NCBI GenBank assembly: GCA_033060915.1
Contig: CM065397.1
Location: 27,729,501 to 27,793,500 of the forward strand
Direction of reading: 5' to 3'
From: Euryodendron excelsum
Taxonomy: Eukaryota > Streptophyta > Magnoliopsida > Ericales > Pentaphylacaceae
DNA length: 64,000 nt
Positions 23,601-34,255 of this stretch are shown here, piece after piece (position 1 is the first letter of the stretch; each line of letters opens with the position of its first letter). The translations under genes and the position numbers were made by a program. The notes beneath the pieces are model-generated. The model ran no database searches and was not told the origin of the DNA. It saw only the letters and a list, made by a program, of their open reading frames with translations.

Positions 23601-25103
23601 AAATCTTTCTAAACTCTAAACTTTCCTAGAACTTTAAAACTTTCTTAATTCAAAACTTTCTTAAGTTGAAACTTTCCTAATTCAAAACATTTCTAAACTC
23701 AATACTTTCCTATTTCAAAACCTTTCTTAAAACGAAACTCTCCAATTTCAAAACTTTCCTATTTTCAAAGCTTCCTTGTTTTCTAAACATTCCAATTTTC
23801 AAAACTTCTCTATTTCAAAACTTTCCTAATTTGAAAACCTTTCCTATTTCGAGAACTTTCTAAATTCGAAACTTTCTTAATCCAAAACTTTCCTAAGTTG
23901 AAACTTTCCTAATTAGAAACTTTCCTAAATCAGACCTTTCCTAATTCAAACATTTCCTGAATCTAATCTTTCCTAGTCTCCTAAACCTTCCAAGTCGAGT
24001 CAAATATTTCCTAAGTCTAGGTTTCCTAAACCTTCGTCTTTTCAAAATAAGTCTAAATCTCTCTTCTAAGTTCTATCTTTTCAAATCAAAATTCAATCCT
24101 TTCAATTCCAAAATTTCAAATTCTAATTTTCAATCCTCTATTCAAAGTTCAATCTCACAATCTTCCAATTCAATCTCCTTCTTCAAATCAACTCTTCTAT
24201 TTTCAATCGAACTCCGGTCCGAACTACGACTGACCTGATTCCTCCAAAAGGATACATAGGCAACATTCATAAGTGCGGTCACAATTTCTTTCAAATTTCA
24301 AATTCCACAATTTCTTTTAAATTTCAAATTCCACAATTTCTTTCAAATTTAAAATTCCACCACGTTTTCCAAATCTCAAATTCTACAATCTTTTCAAATC
24401 TCTAATCTATTTTCAAACTTCCAATTTCAAATTTCTATTTCCAAATTTTCAAACTTTCTCATTTCAATTCTGTCTCTTCAAATCTATTTTCAAATCAAAT
24501 AAATTTCAAATCAATCTCTTTCCACATCTATTTTTCAATTCTCTTTCCATGCACTTGCATATCATGCATCATGTTAGTTTCTTTTCAAACATTATTTTCC
24601 AAAGTGAATAGGATTGGACATTGGATTAGTTGAAGACTCTCATAGGTGAATCTATGGTAGATTGACAGGTAGGTACTGAAAGGGCAGGGTAGGGTGATGG
24701 CTTAGTGCGTCTTCCCTACACATAACCAACTTCCGAACCTAGAATCACTAATTTCAAAGACCAAAAGGAGTTAATTTTCAAAAAGGGCTAAACGTTTTCC
24801 AAAGGTTGCCAAACAACCTATTTTTTTCTTAAAAACCCTCTCTTGAGGAAATGTTTTTAAAATCGTTTTTCAAAAACCCTAAGTGTAGTTTTCGGATTAT
24901 TCTTAGTTTTTAGGTGACCTAACTCACTTTAATCAAGTTAGGTGGCGACTCCAAATCTTTTTCAAAAGCCTTTTATTCAAATCAATTTTCAATTCAAACC
25001 TAGTCGCACTCATTCTTCTAGGAGGGTGAGTTCTAACGAGAGAGTACAACATTTTTTTCGCTTGTGTGAGTATTCCTCGAGTGCGAAAAGTCTGGGCGTG
25101 ACA
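20635..25103 (+). mobile_element. Solo LTR (4469 bp) with CCAAG target duplication
   Basis: A complete LTR starting TGTAAGCACCCCATTTTTGC and ending GGGCGTGACA, with perfect 5-bp flanks CCAAG at 20630-20634 and 25104-25108. TATA is CTATAAATA at 21641, the conserved box at 24204-24264. It has no internal region, so an element was inserted here and later lost it by LTR-LTR recombination. Confidence 0.95.
21641..21649 (+). promoter_or_regulatory. LTR TATA box, solo LTR 20635-25103
   Basis: CTATAAATA followed by CAAAGCC; upstream GGCGCC repeats precede it. Confidence 0.75.
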
Positions 25104-25190
25104 CCAAGAATGGCCTGACGCCACTCCTAGTGGCGCTAGTGTAAAGTTTGGCCTGGCCCCACTACTACAGGCGCCAGTGTTGTCCAACCT

Positions 25191-25199
25191 CTATAAAGA
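25191..25199 (+). promoter_or_regulatory. LTR TATA-like box, element 2 5' LTR
   Basis: CTATAAAGA replaces the usual CTATAAATA. Upstream sequence is separated from it by the nested solo LTR, so this 5' promoter was probably cut off from most of its U3. Confidence 0.65.
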
Positions 25200-28100
25200 C
25201 AGAGCTTCTTCCAACGTGAAAAAGGTCTGAAAACTCAGTCTAAAAATCATATAATTCGATATATAGAGCTCGTGCACTCCCTAAGCCCTAGCTTCCCTAG
25301 GTTTTCCAAACCCTAGCCACCATACACTAAACCCTAGCCTCCTATACACTCATGCACACCCCCATACACTCATACACTAACCTTCAACCCTCCTTCGAAG
25401 ACTTGGAGAGTTGTAATCAGAAGTTTGAAGATTGAAGGCGGCTCCTGAAGATTGAAAACGAAGATCAAGACGAAGACCGAAGAAAGCAAGGCACGCAAAA
25501 TAAACAAGATACAAAGTAAGCTTTCTATTTAAATTTTCGCACTTCTCCCCTCTCTCTTCTCTCTCCTAACCCACTTGGGTTTTCTCTATTTTAATCCCCC
25601 ATCTCTTTCCCCCCCTTTCTTTGCATGCTTGAAACAAGAGGACTCCCGGTCCATGTATAGGATTAGACTATTGGAGAGTCACCGTGTTGGGGGCTTTCTT
25701 CTAGTTTAACCAAAGATCACGTGGGTCCGGCCTCCTTGATTATGTGGTGAAGCCTTAACTTTGTACGTTCACGACCCCAAAAATTGGATTGTGCATATCA
25801 TAGTCTTGCATTTTCTAAAAGTCGTTTTCAAAGTTATTTTCAAATTTGTTTTCAAGATTGCATCAAAATCTCCTTTTTCAAAACATGTTTTCAAAATCAC
25901 AATCCTAGGGTGATTCTAGCCTTTCCATGGCTAGGGTTGCTTTAGGAAAGTGTTACATTCAAAGTGACCTATATGGTCCATATTTTCAAATCTTGTTGCT
26001 TTCAAAACTGCTTTCCTAAAGTGGTTCTAGCCTTCTTATAGTTAGAATCGCTTTAGGAAAGTGAGATCTTTTACATTTTCCAAAAAAACTCTCTTTTCAA
26101 AAATCTCTTCCTAAAAATTCCTTTTTTAACTCCTTTCCAAAAACTCTTTCTCCTCAAAATTCACTTTCTAAAAACGCTCCCTAAATTCACTTTCCTAAAA
26201 ACTCTCTCCAACAATCTCCTTCCAAAAATCTTTCTAAAAAACACTCTTTCCAAAATCTTCCTTCTAGAAATTCCCCTCTAGGATTTTCCTTCTAAAATCT
26301 TCGTTTCCAAAAACACACTTTCCAAAAACTCCTCCTCTTTAAAATCTTTTTCCAAAAACTCTATCTTCAAATTCACTTTTCAAAAACTCCTCCCTAGGAT
26401 TCCCTTCTAGAAAACCTTTGTTTCCAAAAACGCTCTTTCCAAAAATCCTCTTTCCTTAGAGCCCAAGTCAAGCACTAGAACTCACGAGTAGGAAACCCTA
26501 ATTTTCTTTCCACAAAACATGATTTTCAAACTTTGCCTCGAACCTAGGTTTCCAAAATCTCTCGTTTTCTATGTCCAAACTATACACATTTCCAAAACCT
26601 CTTTTCTACGTTAAAATTCTACACTTTCAAATCTAGGGTTTCTAGAATCTCCTTTTCCAAATCCTTGCCAAATCCTATCTTCCCTTTAGGAAGCCAAATC
26701 AAATCTTCCAGCTTATGAAACTGAATCCAATCCTCCGTTTTTGGAAACGAAATCCAACACTCTTTTTAAAAAAACAAAATCCAATCCCTTCTTAATCCAA
26801 ATCTTTCCTAATTCAAATCCTTCCTAACCCTCCACTTTCCTAAACCTTAAGTTTCCAAAACTTGAACATAAAAATCTTTCCTAATTCTACCCTCTTTTCA
26901 AAACTTAACTTTTCAAACCTAAGTTTTCAAACTTTTCCTAAACTCAAACCTTTCTTAATCTCGAGATTTTATAAAACTCTAAAACTTTCTAAATTTCAAA
27001 TCTTTCCAAATCCAAAGCTTTCTAAACTCAAAACTTTTTTATCTTCAAAACTTTCTTGTTTTCTAAACTTTCCCACTGTCAAAACTTTCCTTTTTCAAAA
27101 CATTCCAAAATTCAAAACTTTCTTAACTTAAAACTTTCTAAATTCTAAACCTTAAACTAAACTTTTTCTAATTCAAAACATTTCCTAAATTCAATACTTT
27201 CCTATTTCAAAACCTTTCTTAAAATGGAACTTCCCAATTTCTAAAAACTTTCCTAATTCAAAACTTTCTTAATTCGAAACTTTCCTAATTCAAAACTTTC
27301 CTAATTTCAAAGCTTTCCTAATTCGAAAACTTTCCTAAAATGACACTTTCCTAAAACGGAACTTTCCTAAATCAGACATTTCCTAATTCGAACCTTTCCT
27401 AAATCCAATCTTTCTTAAACTCTTGAGTCTTTCCTAAGTCTCATCTTTCTTAAGTCTAAATTTCCTAAACCTCCATCTTTCCAAAATAAGTCTCAATCTT
27501 TCCAAGTTCTACTTTTTCAAATCAAAATTCAATCTTCTCAATTCCTAAATTCTAAATTCCAATTTTCAATTTTCTATTCTAAGTTCAATCTCTCAATTTT
27601 CTAATCCAATTTCCAATTCAATCTCTTTCTTTCAAATCAATCTCTTTTCAATCGGACTCCAGTCCGAACTACGACTGACCTGATTCCTCCAAAATGATAC
27701 GTAGGCAACCCTCATGGGTGCGGTCACAATTTCTTTTAAATTTCAAATTCCACAACTTCTTCCAAATTTCAAATTCCTCCACATTTTTCAAATCTCAAAT
27801 TCCAATCTATTTTTAAAATTCCAATTTCAAATTTTTATTTCCAAATTTCTATTTCTAATTTCTCAAACTTTTCAATTTCAAATCTATTTTCAAATCAAAT
27901 CAGTTTCAAATCAGTCTCCTTCCAAATCTATCTTCCACCTTCCCTCTTCTATTGCACTTCCATATCATGTATCATGATAATTTTTAAATATTGTTTTATA
28001 AAGTGGATAGGATTGAACTATAGTTAGCTAAAGACTCTCATAGGTGAATCTAGGGTAGATTGACATGTAGGTACCGAAAGGACGGGGTAGGGTGATGGCT

Positions 28101-28502
28101 TAGTGCATCTTCCCTACACGTAAACAACCTCCGAACCTAGGATCACTAATTTCAAAGACCAAAAGGGGTTATTTTTCAAAAAGGGCTTAAATGTTTTCTA
28201 AAGATTGCTAAACAATCCGTTTTCTTAAAAACCCTCTCTTGAGGTGGTATTTTCAAAAATTGTTTTCCAAAACCCTAAGTGTAGTCTCCGGATTATTCTT
28301 AGTTTTTAGGTGACCTAACTCACCTTAATCAAGTTAGGTGGTGACTCTGAATCTTTTTCAAAAGCCCCTTATTCAAATCAAAATTTCAATTCAAACCTAG
28401 TCGCACTCATCCTTCTAGGAGGGTGAGTTCTAATGAGAGAGTACAGTATTTTTCCTGCTTGTGTGAGTATTCCTCGAGTGCAAAAAATTTGGGCGCGACA
28501 GC

Positions 28503-28520
28503 TGGCGACTCCGCTGGGGA
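28503..28520 (+). other. Primer-binding site, element 2
   Basis: TGGCGACTCCGCTGGGGA starts two bases after the 5' LTR; TGG pairs with tRNA CCA. The tRNA was not verified. Confidence 0.85.
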
Positions 28521-31285
28521 GACTTAAAGGGTTAGGCCGTAGTCATGTCTCTTTACCCTTTACCCATGTAGAGTCTTCAATTAACTTGGTTCAATCCTAT
28601 TCACTTTAAATTTTCAAAACTAAATTTTCAAAATTGTTTTCAAAAAAAAAAAAAAAAATACATTTATTCATATTATCTTGTATTATGTTTGTCATCCACA
28701 TACTAACACTTGCATCTTTGTTTTGTAGGTGCGCTTTTTGCTTAAGTTTTATTAACTGCTATGCATGAATGTGATGAACAGGATGAATGAGAGTTGTTGG
28801 GCTCTTTCCTCCACTTTTAAAAATCACACACACATTGCATGTGCACTTGCATTCTGCATACTTGCATACCCTGATATGTCCTTTCTAGTTAGAAAGGGGG
28901 AACGGTATATTGGTTGTGGGCAAGATGCTGTGTCAGTTTCTTCACCTATGGCCTCTTGATGGTTCCCCCGCTCGGATCACCAACCGATCATGGCACCACC
29001 TCGGGGAATGGGCCTAAGTTTGAAGATTCGGGGACCGAGCCTTTTTAGGACGCATTAGTCAACCCTCAACCTCATACTCATATAGACACCATGCATAGCC
29101 GAACCTCTGCCGGATTTAAGACACGAGCACTGTTTTCAAAATCACGGAGGAAAGGGCGACTACTCTTACTTTCATTTATACCTGTATATCCCTGTTGTTA
29201 TAATGTCTGTATTCATACTGTTATAATGCCTGTCTAACTGCTCATGCATACACGTTTACCTTGCTATTGCATTCTCTCTCCTTATACTCTTTGCATATCC
29301 ATGTTCATGCATTCCATATTCCATGTCAAGACAAGAGTTCCAAGTAACTCAAGTCACTGCATTCTCATGCATATAATCAACCCATTGAGAGTGACACCAA
29401 GTTCACTCTCCTTTGCATTAAACCTTCCCAAACCCTAAGGGTTCTCGCGTAACCCTAAGGACTCATTGCATGCATATCAATCCATTCCATAAGAGGGGCC
29501 CCAATCCCTCTATGCTCACAGAGATAGGATTGCCATGAAGACAAGGGGCAATCAATCAGCAAGGTCCCTCAACGACCTCTTCGACATCAAATCCAAGGAA
29601 GGCGAATCCGTAGAGTTAAGAGTAGTTTAGGGTTTTCCTTTGTAAAAGTAGATAGGTGGAAGTCCAATGGAAAGTGTTCCCCCTCCCCTCAATTAAAATG
29701 TATGTCAATTCATTTGTATTTTGAACCTAAAGTTAAATGTATTCCTTTAGTTTCCTCGAATGAATGGATAGATGATTGTATGAATGAATGAAGGTTCCCA
29801 CTCAATAGTAAGGTACCTGCATACAGGGGCAAATCCCCTATCTCCAAAAGTGAGCCAATACATTATGTTTAGTCTCCCTCTCAAGTAGGGGCACCCCTAG
29901 GACATGCATTGCATAAAAATGTTCAAATCAAGGCACTAAATTCTTTTTCTCTTCTTTTGTTTCTTGTCTTCTATCCTCCCCCTCCTCATCTCCAAGTACT
30001 AAGAGAACCGAAGACAAAAGCAAGACAAGAAAGGGGGTTTTCGCAATCACTTACTTATTATCATCATATTGCTTACATGTTCACTTCTTTTATTGCTCAT
30101 GCATCCACATCCATTCCAAGACAAGAGTTCCAAGAAACTCAAGTCATTTCATTCTCATGCATCTAATCAACCGTAGAGAGAAAGGAGCAATCCAATCTCA
30201 TGTTAATCGAACCTACCAAAACTCCTAAGGGTTCCTCAACCCTAAGGATTCATGGCATGCATAGAATCATATCTCGAGAGAGGCACAAATCTCTTTCAGT
30301 CCGTAGAGGCGGGATTGCCCAAATAAGGAAACATCAACCGGCCCACGCCGAAGAGGTATTGAATTACATAATAGGGGCAAAACCCCACCTCCTAAATGGA
30401 CTTGTCATCATGCCTAGATTCCCTCAAATAAGTGACCTCCATAGGACACACATCGCATAGAACTTCCAACTCCACATGCTAATTACATTTCATTTTTCTT
30501 TTCCTTTTTCAGGTCAAAGACCACAACCGAATGCATGAAAACCCCTCTAGCATTATGCCCAATTCAAACTCACGGAAGGATAAGCAAAGGCCAAACCTAC
30601 ATTAACGAGTAAGAAGAACTGATCATCCACCTATAAAACGTTACCTCCATGCCATGCTGTGACAACCACCATCCAAGTAGAGGAGGACTTCAAGCAGAAG
30701 AGAACTTCACTATTTGTGAAGTCTTTTCAGACCCGTGCATTACAACAACATAATCCTTTAACTTCCAAATGAATGCCAAATGTCGTGAACTTGCCGTTCG
30801 TTGATACACCCGGTGAATAAAGCACCCCAGAACCCTATTAAGGGTTAAGGGTTCTCACCAAAATATCTACTAGAAAAGGGAGGTTTTCATGAAATTCGTC
30901 TATTTTCTTTTTTATTTCTAGTTCTCGTATATCTTCTTTAAATGAACATTACATGCCATGTAATCATGTTTTTAAATAAAAATAGGTAGTTTCCAATTTA
31001 TCCCCTTTGTCTCATACTCTTGTGGAGGATTGTTGCGTTTAAGGATTATTTCCCATTTAGTGATGACTCGACTTGAAGGATGGGATAGCATAGGCCACCA
31101 ATTTAAAAGGGGTTAAAACCTTCGAGAGACAAAGAGAGAATGAGAGATAGGAGGAAGACAGTCTCAATAGAGAAGTGCAGAGTTTATTAAAAAGGTGACA
31201 CTTTCATGATATCCTGGCTAAGTGATGGGCAGCCGAGTCCCTAAAATGATGAGAAGCCATTGTTCTACTTATCCTTAATAAACAC
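28521..31285 (+). other. Leader and shortened internal region of element 2
   Basis: Collinear with the element 1 leader to about 29900, with a poly-A run at about 28640. A partial second copy of leader-like sequence (GACAAGAGTTCCAAG at about 29333 and 30120; GCATGCATA motifs) suggests an internal duplication. The gag segment of element 1 has no counterpart. Short ORFs (for example 29909-30166, 30200-30460) show no motif. No gene is recognised. Confidence 0.6.
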
Positions 31286-31288
31286 TAT

Positions 31289-31860
31289 CCTTTGCTCAGC
31301 CCACTAGAGCTATACATAATTTCTTTTCAGATATCCCCAAACCTATAACCATCCCCCATATTGGGGTGAGCATAAAGTAGTTGATTTGATAAAACATGTA
31401 GGGTTTCACTGATAGAAACACATCATCCCTAGGAGTAATGTCTAAATTTTGTACAAAGGCTTTATGGACTAAGCAATTCAATTTGAAATGATTAGAGGCC
31501 CTCAATTCTACTACCATACACAAAAATAATCCTTTTGCTTAACCCACTAGTGCCTCATAGAAAGCGGAAGTTTTTTTTTGTCAACCCCAATCCGAAACCA
31601 TCTCCCCACACTGGGGCAGTTAGGAAGTAGAAGATCTGGCAGAGAACGTCATCAACCATCAAGCTGAAGTAACGTGAAGGCTTTATGGATCAAGCAATCT
31701 TGTTCAAAATGAAGAAAGGCCCTCATTTCATTTCCCATACAGTTAAAAGCAACCCTTGTCAAACCTATTAAGCTGGTTACCTTTCCTTTCAGAAAACACC
31801 CCAACCTAGGGATCACCGTCCACAATGGGTTAAATCGAAATGCTAAGGAAAGGATCTGAG
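31289..31860 (+). repeat. About 235-bp imperfect tandem repeats (three)
   Basis: Related blocks start near 31289 (TTTGCTCAGCCCACTAG), 31530 (TTTTGCTTAACCCACTAG) and 31755 (CTTGTCAAACCTATTAAG). Each runs through a CCCCAA/CCCCAT motif, an AGAT or ATCAT motif and GGCTTTATGGA(C/T)(C/T)AAGCAAT in the first two. They are well diverged. Non-coding function unknown. Confidence 0.6.
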
Positions 31861-32149
31861 AGAAAAAAGTTGTAGAAATGTTTGTCTCGTCAAAAGCAAT
31901 AAGAAAGGAAGAAAAAAAAAAGAAGCATATCAGAAGAAAGACTGAAAAAGAACCATGTTGTGCTATAAAGCTAGAAGTCAAGAGAAAAGAAAAAAGAAAA
32001 GGGGCAAGTGTCAGACTTAAAAGGTCAAAAGTTACAAGAAAGTTTAACTCCTTTTGTAAAAGAGGAAGTTCAAAGGTGATCCTAGGTAACAAAGCCACCA
32101 AGTAGAAGTAATAGGTTTGAGCCTTTACCCTTTCTTGTAAAAACCCAAA

Positions 32150-32640
32150 ACTGTGGCCTACATTACGACCCTGTTAAAGTCCTCTCCGATTGAAAAGGAT
32201 TGCTTGATCTAAATGAGCCAAACGTGTTACTGAAACTAGAGGAGGATATTAGGGGACGAAACCCCGCTGGAAGACCGACTAAGGATGGTGTGGATCTAAA
32301 CCCTACTAGAAACAACATCGAATTTGAGCCTACACATCCTTTTCATTCATAAACCCCTTAACCTAGCCTACATTACGGTCCAAATTAAAGTCCTCTCTAA
32401 TCATAGAAAATTGCTTAGTCCAAATAAGCCTGAACAATACCAAGACAAGTAGGGTGAGAAAGGAGAATTGGAAGGAAATGCAAGGGGCAATCTCATGCTT
32501 CAAGATGTGCTCAGATGGTTTCGGTTCAAACAACCCACTAAAAGAAGATCTTTGAGCCTGAATATCCCTTTATTTCTTACAACCCCTAGACCCAGCCTAC
32601 ATTACGGTCCTAAAAGAAGTCTTCTCAGATTGAGGGCTTA
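32150..32640 (+). repeat. About 220-bp imperfect tandem repeats (three)
   Basis: GCCTACATTACG(A/G)(C/T)CC recurs at about 32157, 32377 and 32597. It is followed by AAGTCCTCTC or AAGTCTTCTC and an AGATTG/ATTGCTT motif, with AACCC.CTA upstream. Period is about 220 bp. Confidence 0.7.
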
Positions 32641-32644
32641 GCTG

Positions 32645-33468
32645 TTTATTGCTCTGCAAAGGGCATGCGAGTTGTCGCTCGAGCCATGGTGGCATTTTGG
32701 AGATCTGAGAGAGAAAACCAAGTGAGATCAGAAAAACCCCAAACAACAACCCTGTAGAAAGTAGGGATAAGATAGCAAACCAAAAGGCCAAGATCCCTGA
32801 AGAATGGTGCAAATGCTATCACACCCCGATATGAATGGGACAAAACTGAATGGGGCAGAATCATGAGAAAGAACAGAATCCTGAGAGTATGGGCCCAAGG
32901 GGCAATCCTGGGGCTTTCTTTGTAAATAGTTTATACACATGTAATACTGATACATCCATGACATGTATAACTTGTACATCCATTTGGATTCTTGTGTAGT
33001 GTGTATCTATTCATGCATTCAACTGCAGTCCTGTATGAACCTGTTCATTTGTAAGGAAGTAGGTCGTACATTTAATTCAATTCTTGCATAAATCCGTGCA
33101 TTTATCACCAAAAAAAGGGGACATTGCATTCAATTCCATTCCTATATGTGCATGCATTCAATTCCACTTCTGCGTGAACCTGTGCAGTTATAAAAAGTAG
33201 GACACGCATTCAATTATATTCTTATCTAAATTATGCGCATTCATAAAAATGGATCATGCATTTAATCCCATGTGCAGTCATGAAAAATATATATATATAT
33301 ATATATGACATGCGTTCACCCTTTACCATGGCATTTTTAAATTATTTTTGTAGAAAACTCACCCTATGTCTTTCTCTCTCTCCCACATAGGAAATAAGGA
33401 ACAAGGTAAAGTACAAAATGGAGCTAAAAAGCCATCCTGCGATCAAGAAACCTTAGAAATCTCTAACA
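32645..33468 (+). other. Non-coding 3' region of element 2
   Basis: Repeated GTGCATT.AATTC-type phrases (CATTCAATTCCA, CATTCAATTATATTC, CATTTAATCCCATG) from about 33010 to 33270 form loose repeats, followed by (AT)n at about 33287-33306. No protein motif is seen on either strand. Confidence 0.55.
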
Positions 33469-33539
33469 TTGGCATACACCTCAGCAAGTTCAGACTTCCC
33501 TAGCCGACAAAAAGCAAGGAATGGGGCAATGGCCCACCC

Positions 33540-34115
33540 TCGACCTCCCCAACCAACCTCGGACTTCCCCAGTGGAGCAGTGTTTCGCCAGACGGAGTGC
33601 CAATTCAAGAGGTATCAGCAGTCAACCTTGGACTTCCCCAAGGGAGCAGCGTTTCGCCAGACGGGGTGCCGATTCAAGAGGTATCAGCAGTCAACCTTGG
33701 ACTTCCCCAGTGGAGTAGCGTTCCGCCAAACGAAGTGCCGGTTCAAGAGGTATCAACAGTCAACCTTGGACTTCCCCAATGGAGCAGCGTTTCGCCAGAC
33801 GGAGTGCCGGTTCAAGATGTATCAGCAGTCAACCTTGGACTTCCCCAATGGAGCAGCGTTTCGCCAGATCAAGAGGTATCAGCAGTCAACCTTGGACGTC
33901 CCTAGAGGAGCAGCGTTTCGCCAGACGGAGTGCCGGTTTAAGAAGTATCAAAAATTAGTCTTGGACTTCCCTAGAGGAGCAGTGTTTTGCCAGACGGAGT
34001 GCTAGTTCAAGATGCGTCAATTCCCTCCAGAGGAGCATTGTTCTGCCAGATGGAGCGCTAGTTCAAGGAGCATTAATTCCCCAGAAGAGTGTCATTTTTA
34101 CCAGATAAAATATCA
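33540..34115 (+). repeat. 69-bp tandem repeat in element 3' region
   Basis: TCAACCTTGGACTTCCCC recurs at 33622, 33691, 33760, 33829 and 33886, with diverged copies at about 33555, 33955 and beyond to 34115. The period is 69 bp apart from one 57-bp unit (12-bp loss). Because 69 is a multiple of three, more than one frame stays open; the 178-aa frame at 33469-34005 reads a 23-residue unit around TLDFPSGAAFRQTECRFKRY. No stop-free coding beyond the array, start context or homology supports a gene. Tat/Ogre elements are known for hypervariable tandem repeats between the coding part and the 3' LTR. Confidence 0.9.
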
Positions 34116-34218
34116 AGCATCGACCAACTACTCGAGGTAACTGTTCTTTGAATTCCTATTATTTTCAAGTCCCTCCGATCGCCTCGCGGTCAACATGGGG
34201 CTCTTACTTTATCATTTT

Positions 34219-34241
34219 CTGTCTTTGACAAGTAAAGACAG
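34219..34241. other. Hairpin next to the polypurine tract, element 2
   Basis: CTGTCTTT and AAAGACAG form an 8-bp stem with a 7-nt loop, directly before the polypurine tract. The counterpart in element C is at 56508-56528. Confidence 0.65.
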
Positions 34242-34255
34242 AAAAGAGGGGCAGT
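34241..34255 (+). other. Polypurine tract, element 2
   Basis: GAAAAGAGGGGCAGT directly precedes the 3' LTR start TGTAAG. It would prime plus-strand DNA synthesis. The element C counterpart reads GAAAAAGAGGGGCAGC. Confidence 0.85.

Larger units (their letters stand above)
19873..28500 (+). repeat. Element 2 5' LTR (about 4154 bp after removing insert)
   Basis: It starts TGTAAGCACCCATTTTTGCC and is interrupted after 20634 by a solo LTR. It resumes at 25109 (25104-25108 being the duplicated target) and ends GGGCGCGACA at 28500 directly before the primer site. The interruption is immediately 3' of the GGCGCC palindrome (20610-20632) and about 83 bp upstream of the TATA-like CTATAAAGA at 25191. 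Confidence 0.92.

Noticed and set aside
31652..32101. 149-codon minus-strand hydrophobic frame
   Set aside because: It lies across the imperfect 235-bp repeats of element 2, opposite an A/G-rich stretch; Phe/Leu content reflects composition and no family was recognised.
33540..34115. CRISPR-like array
   Set aside because: Contiguous 69-bp tandem units without spacers, in a plant retrotransposon.
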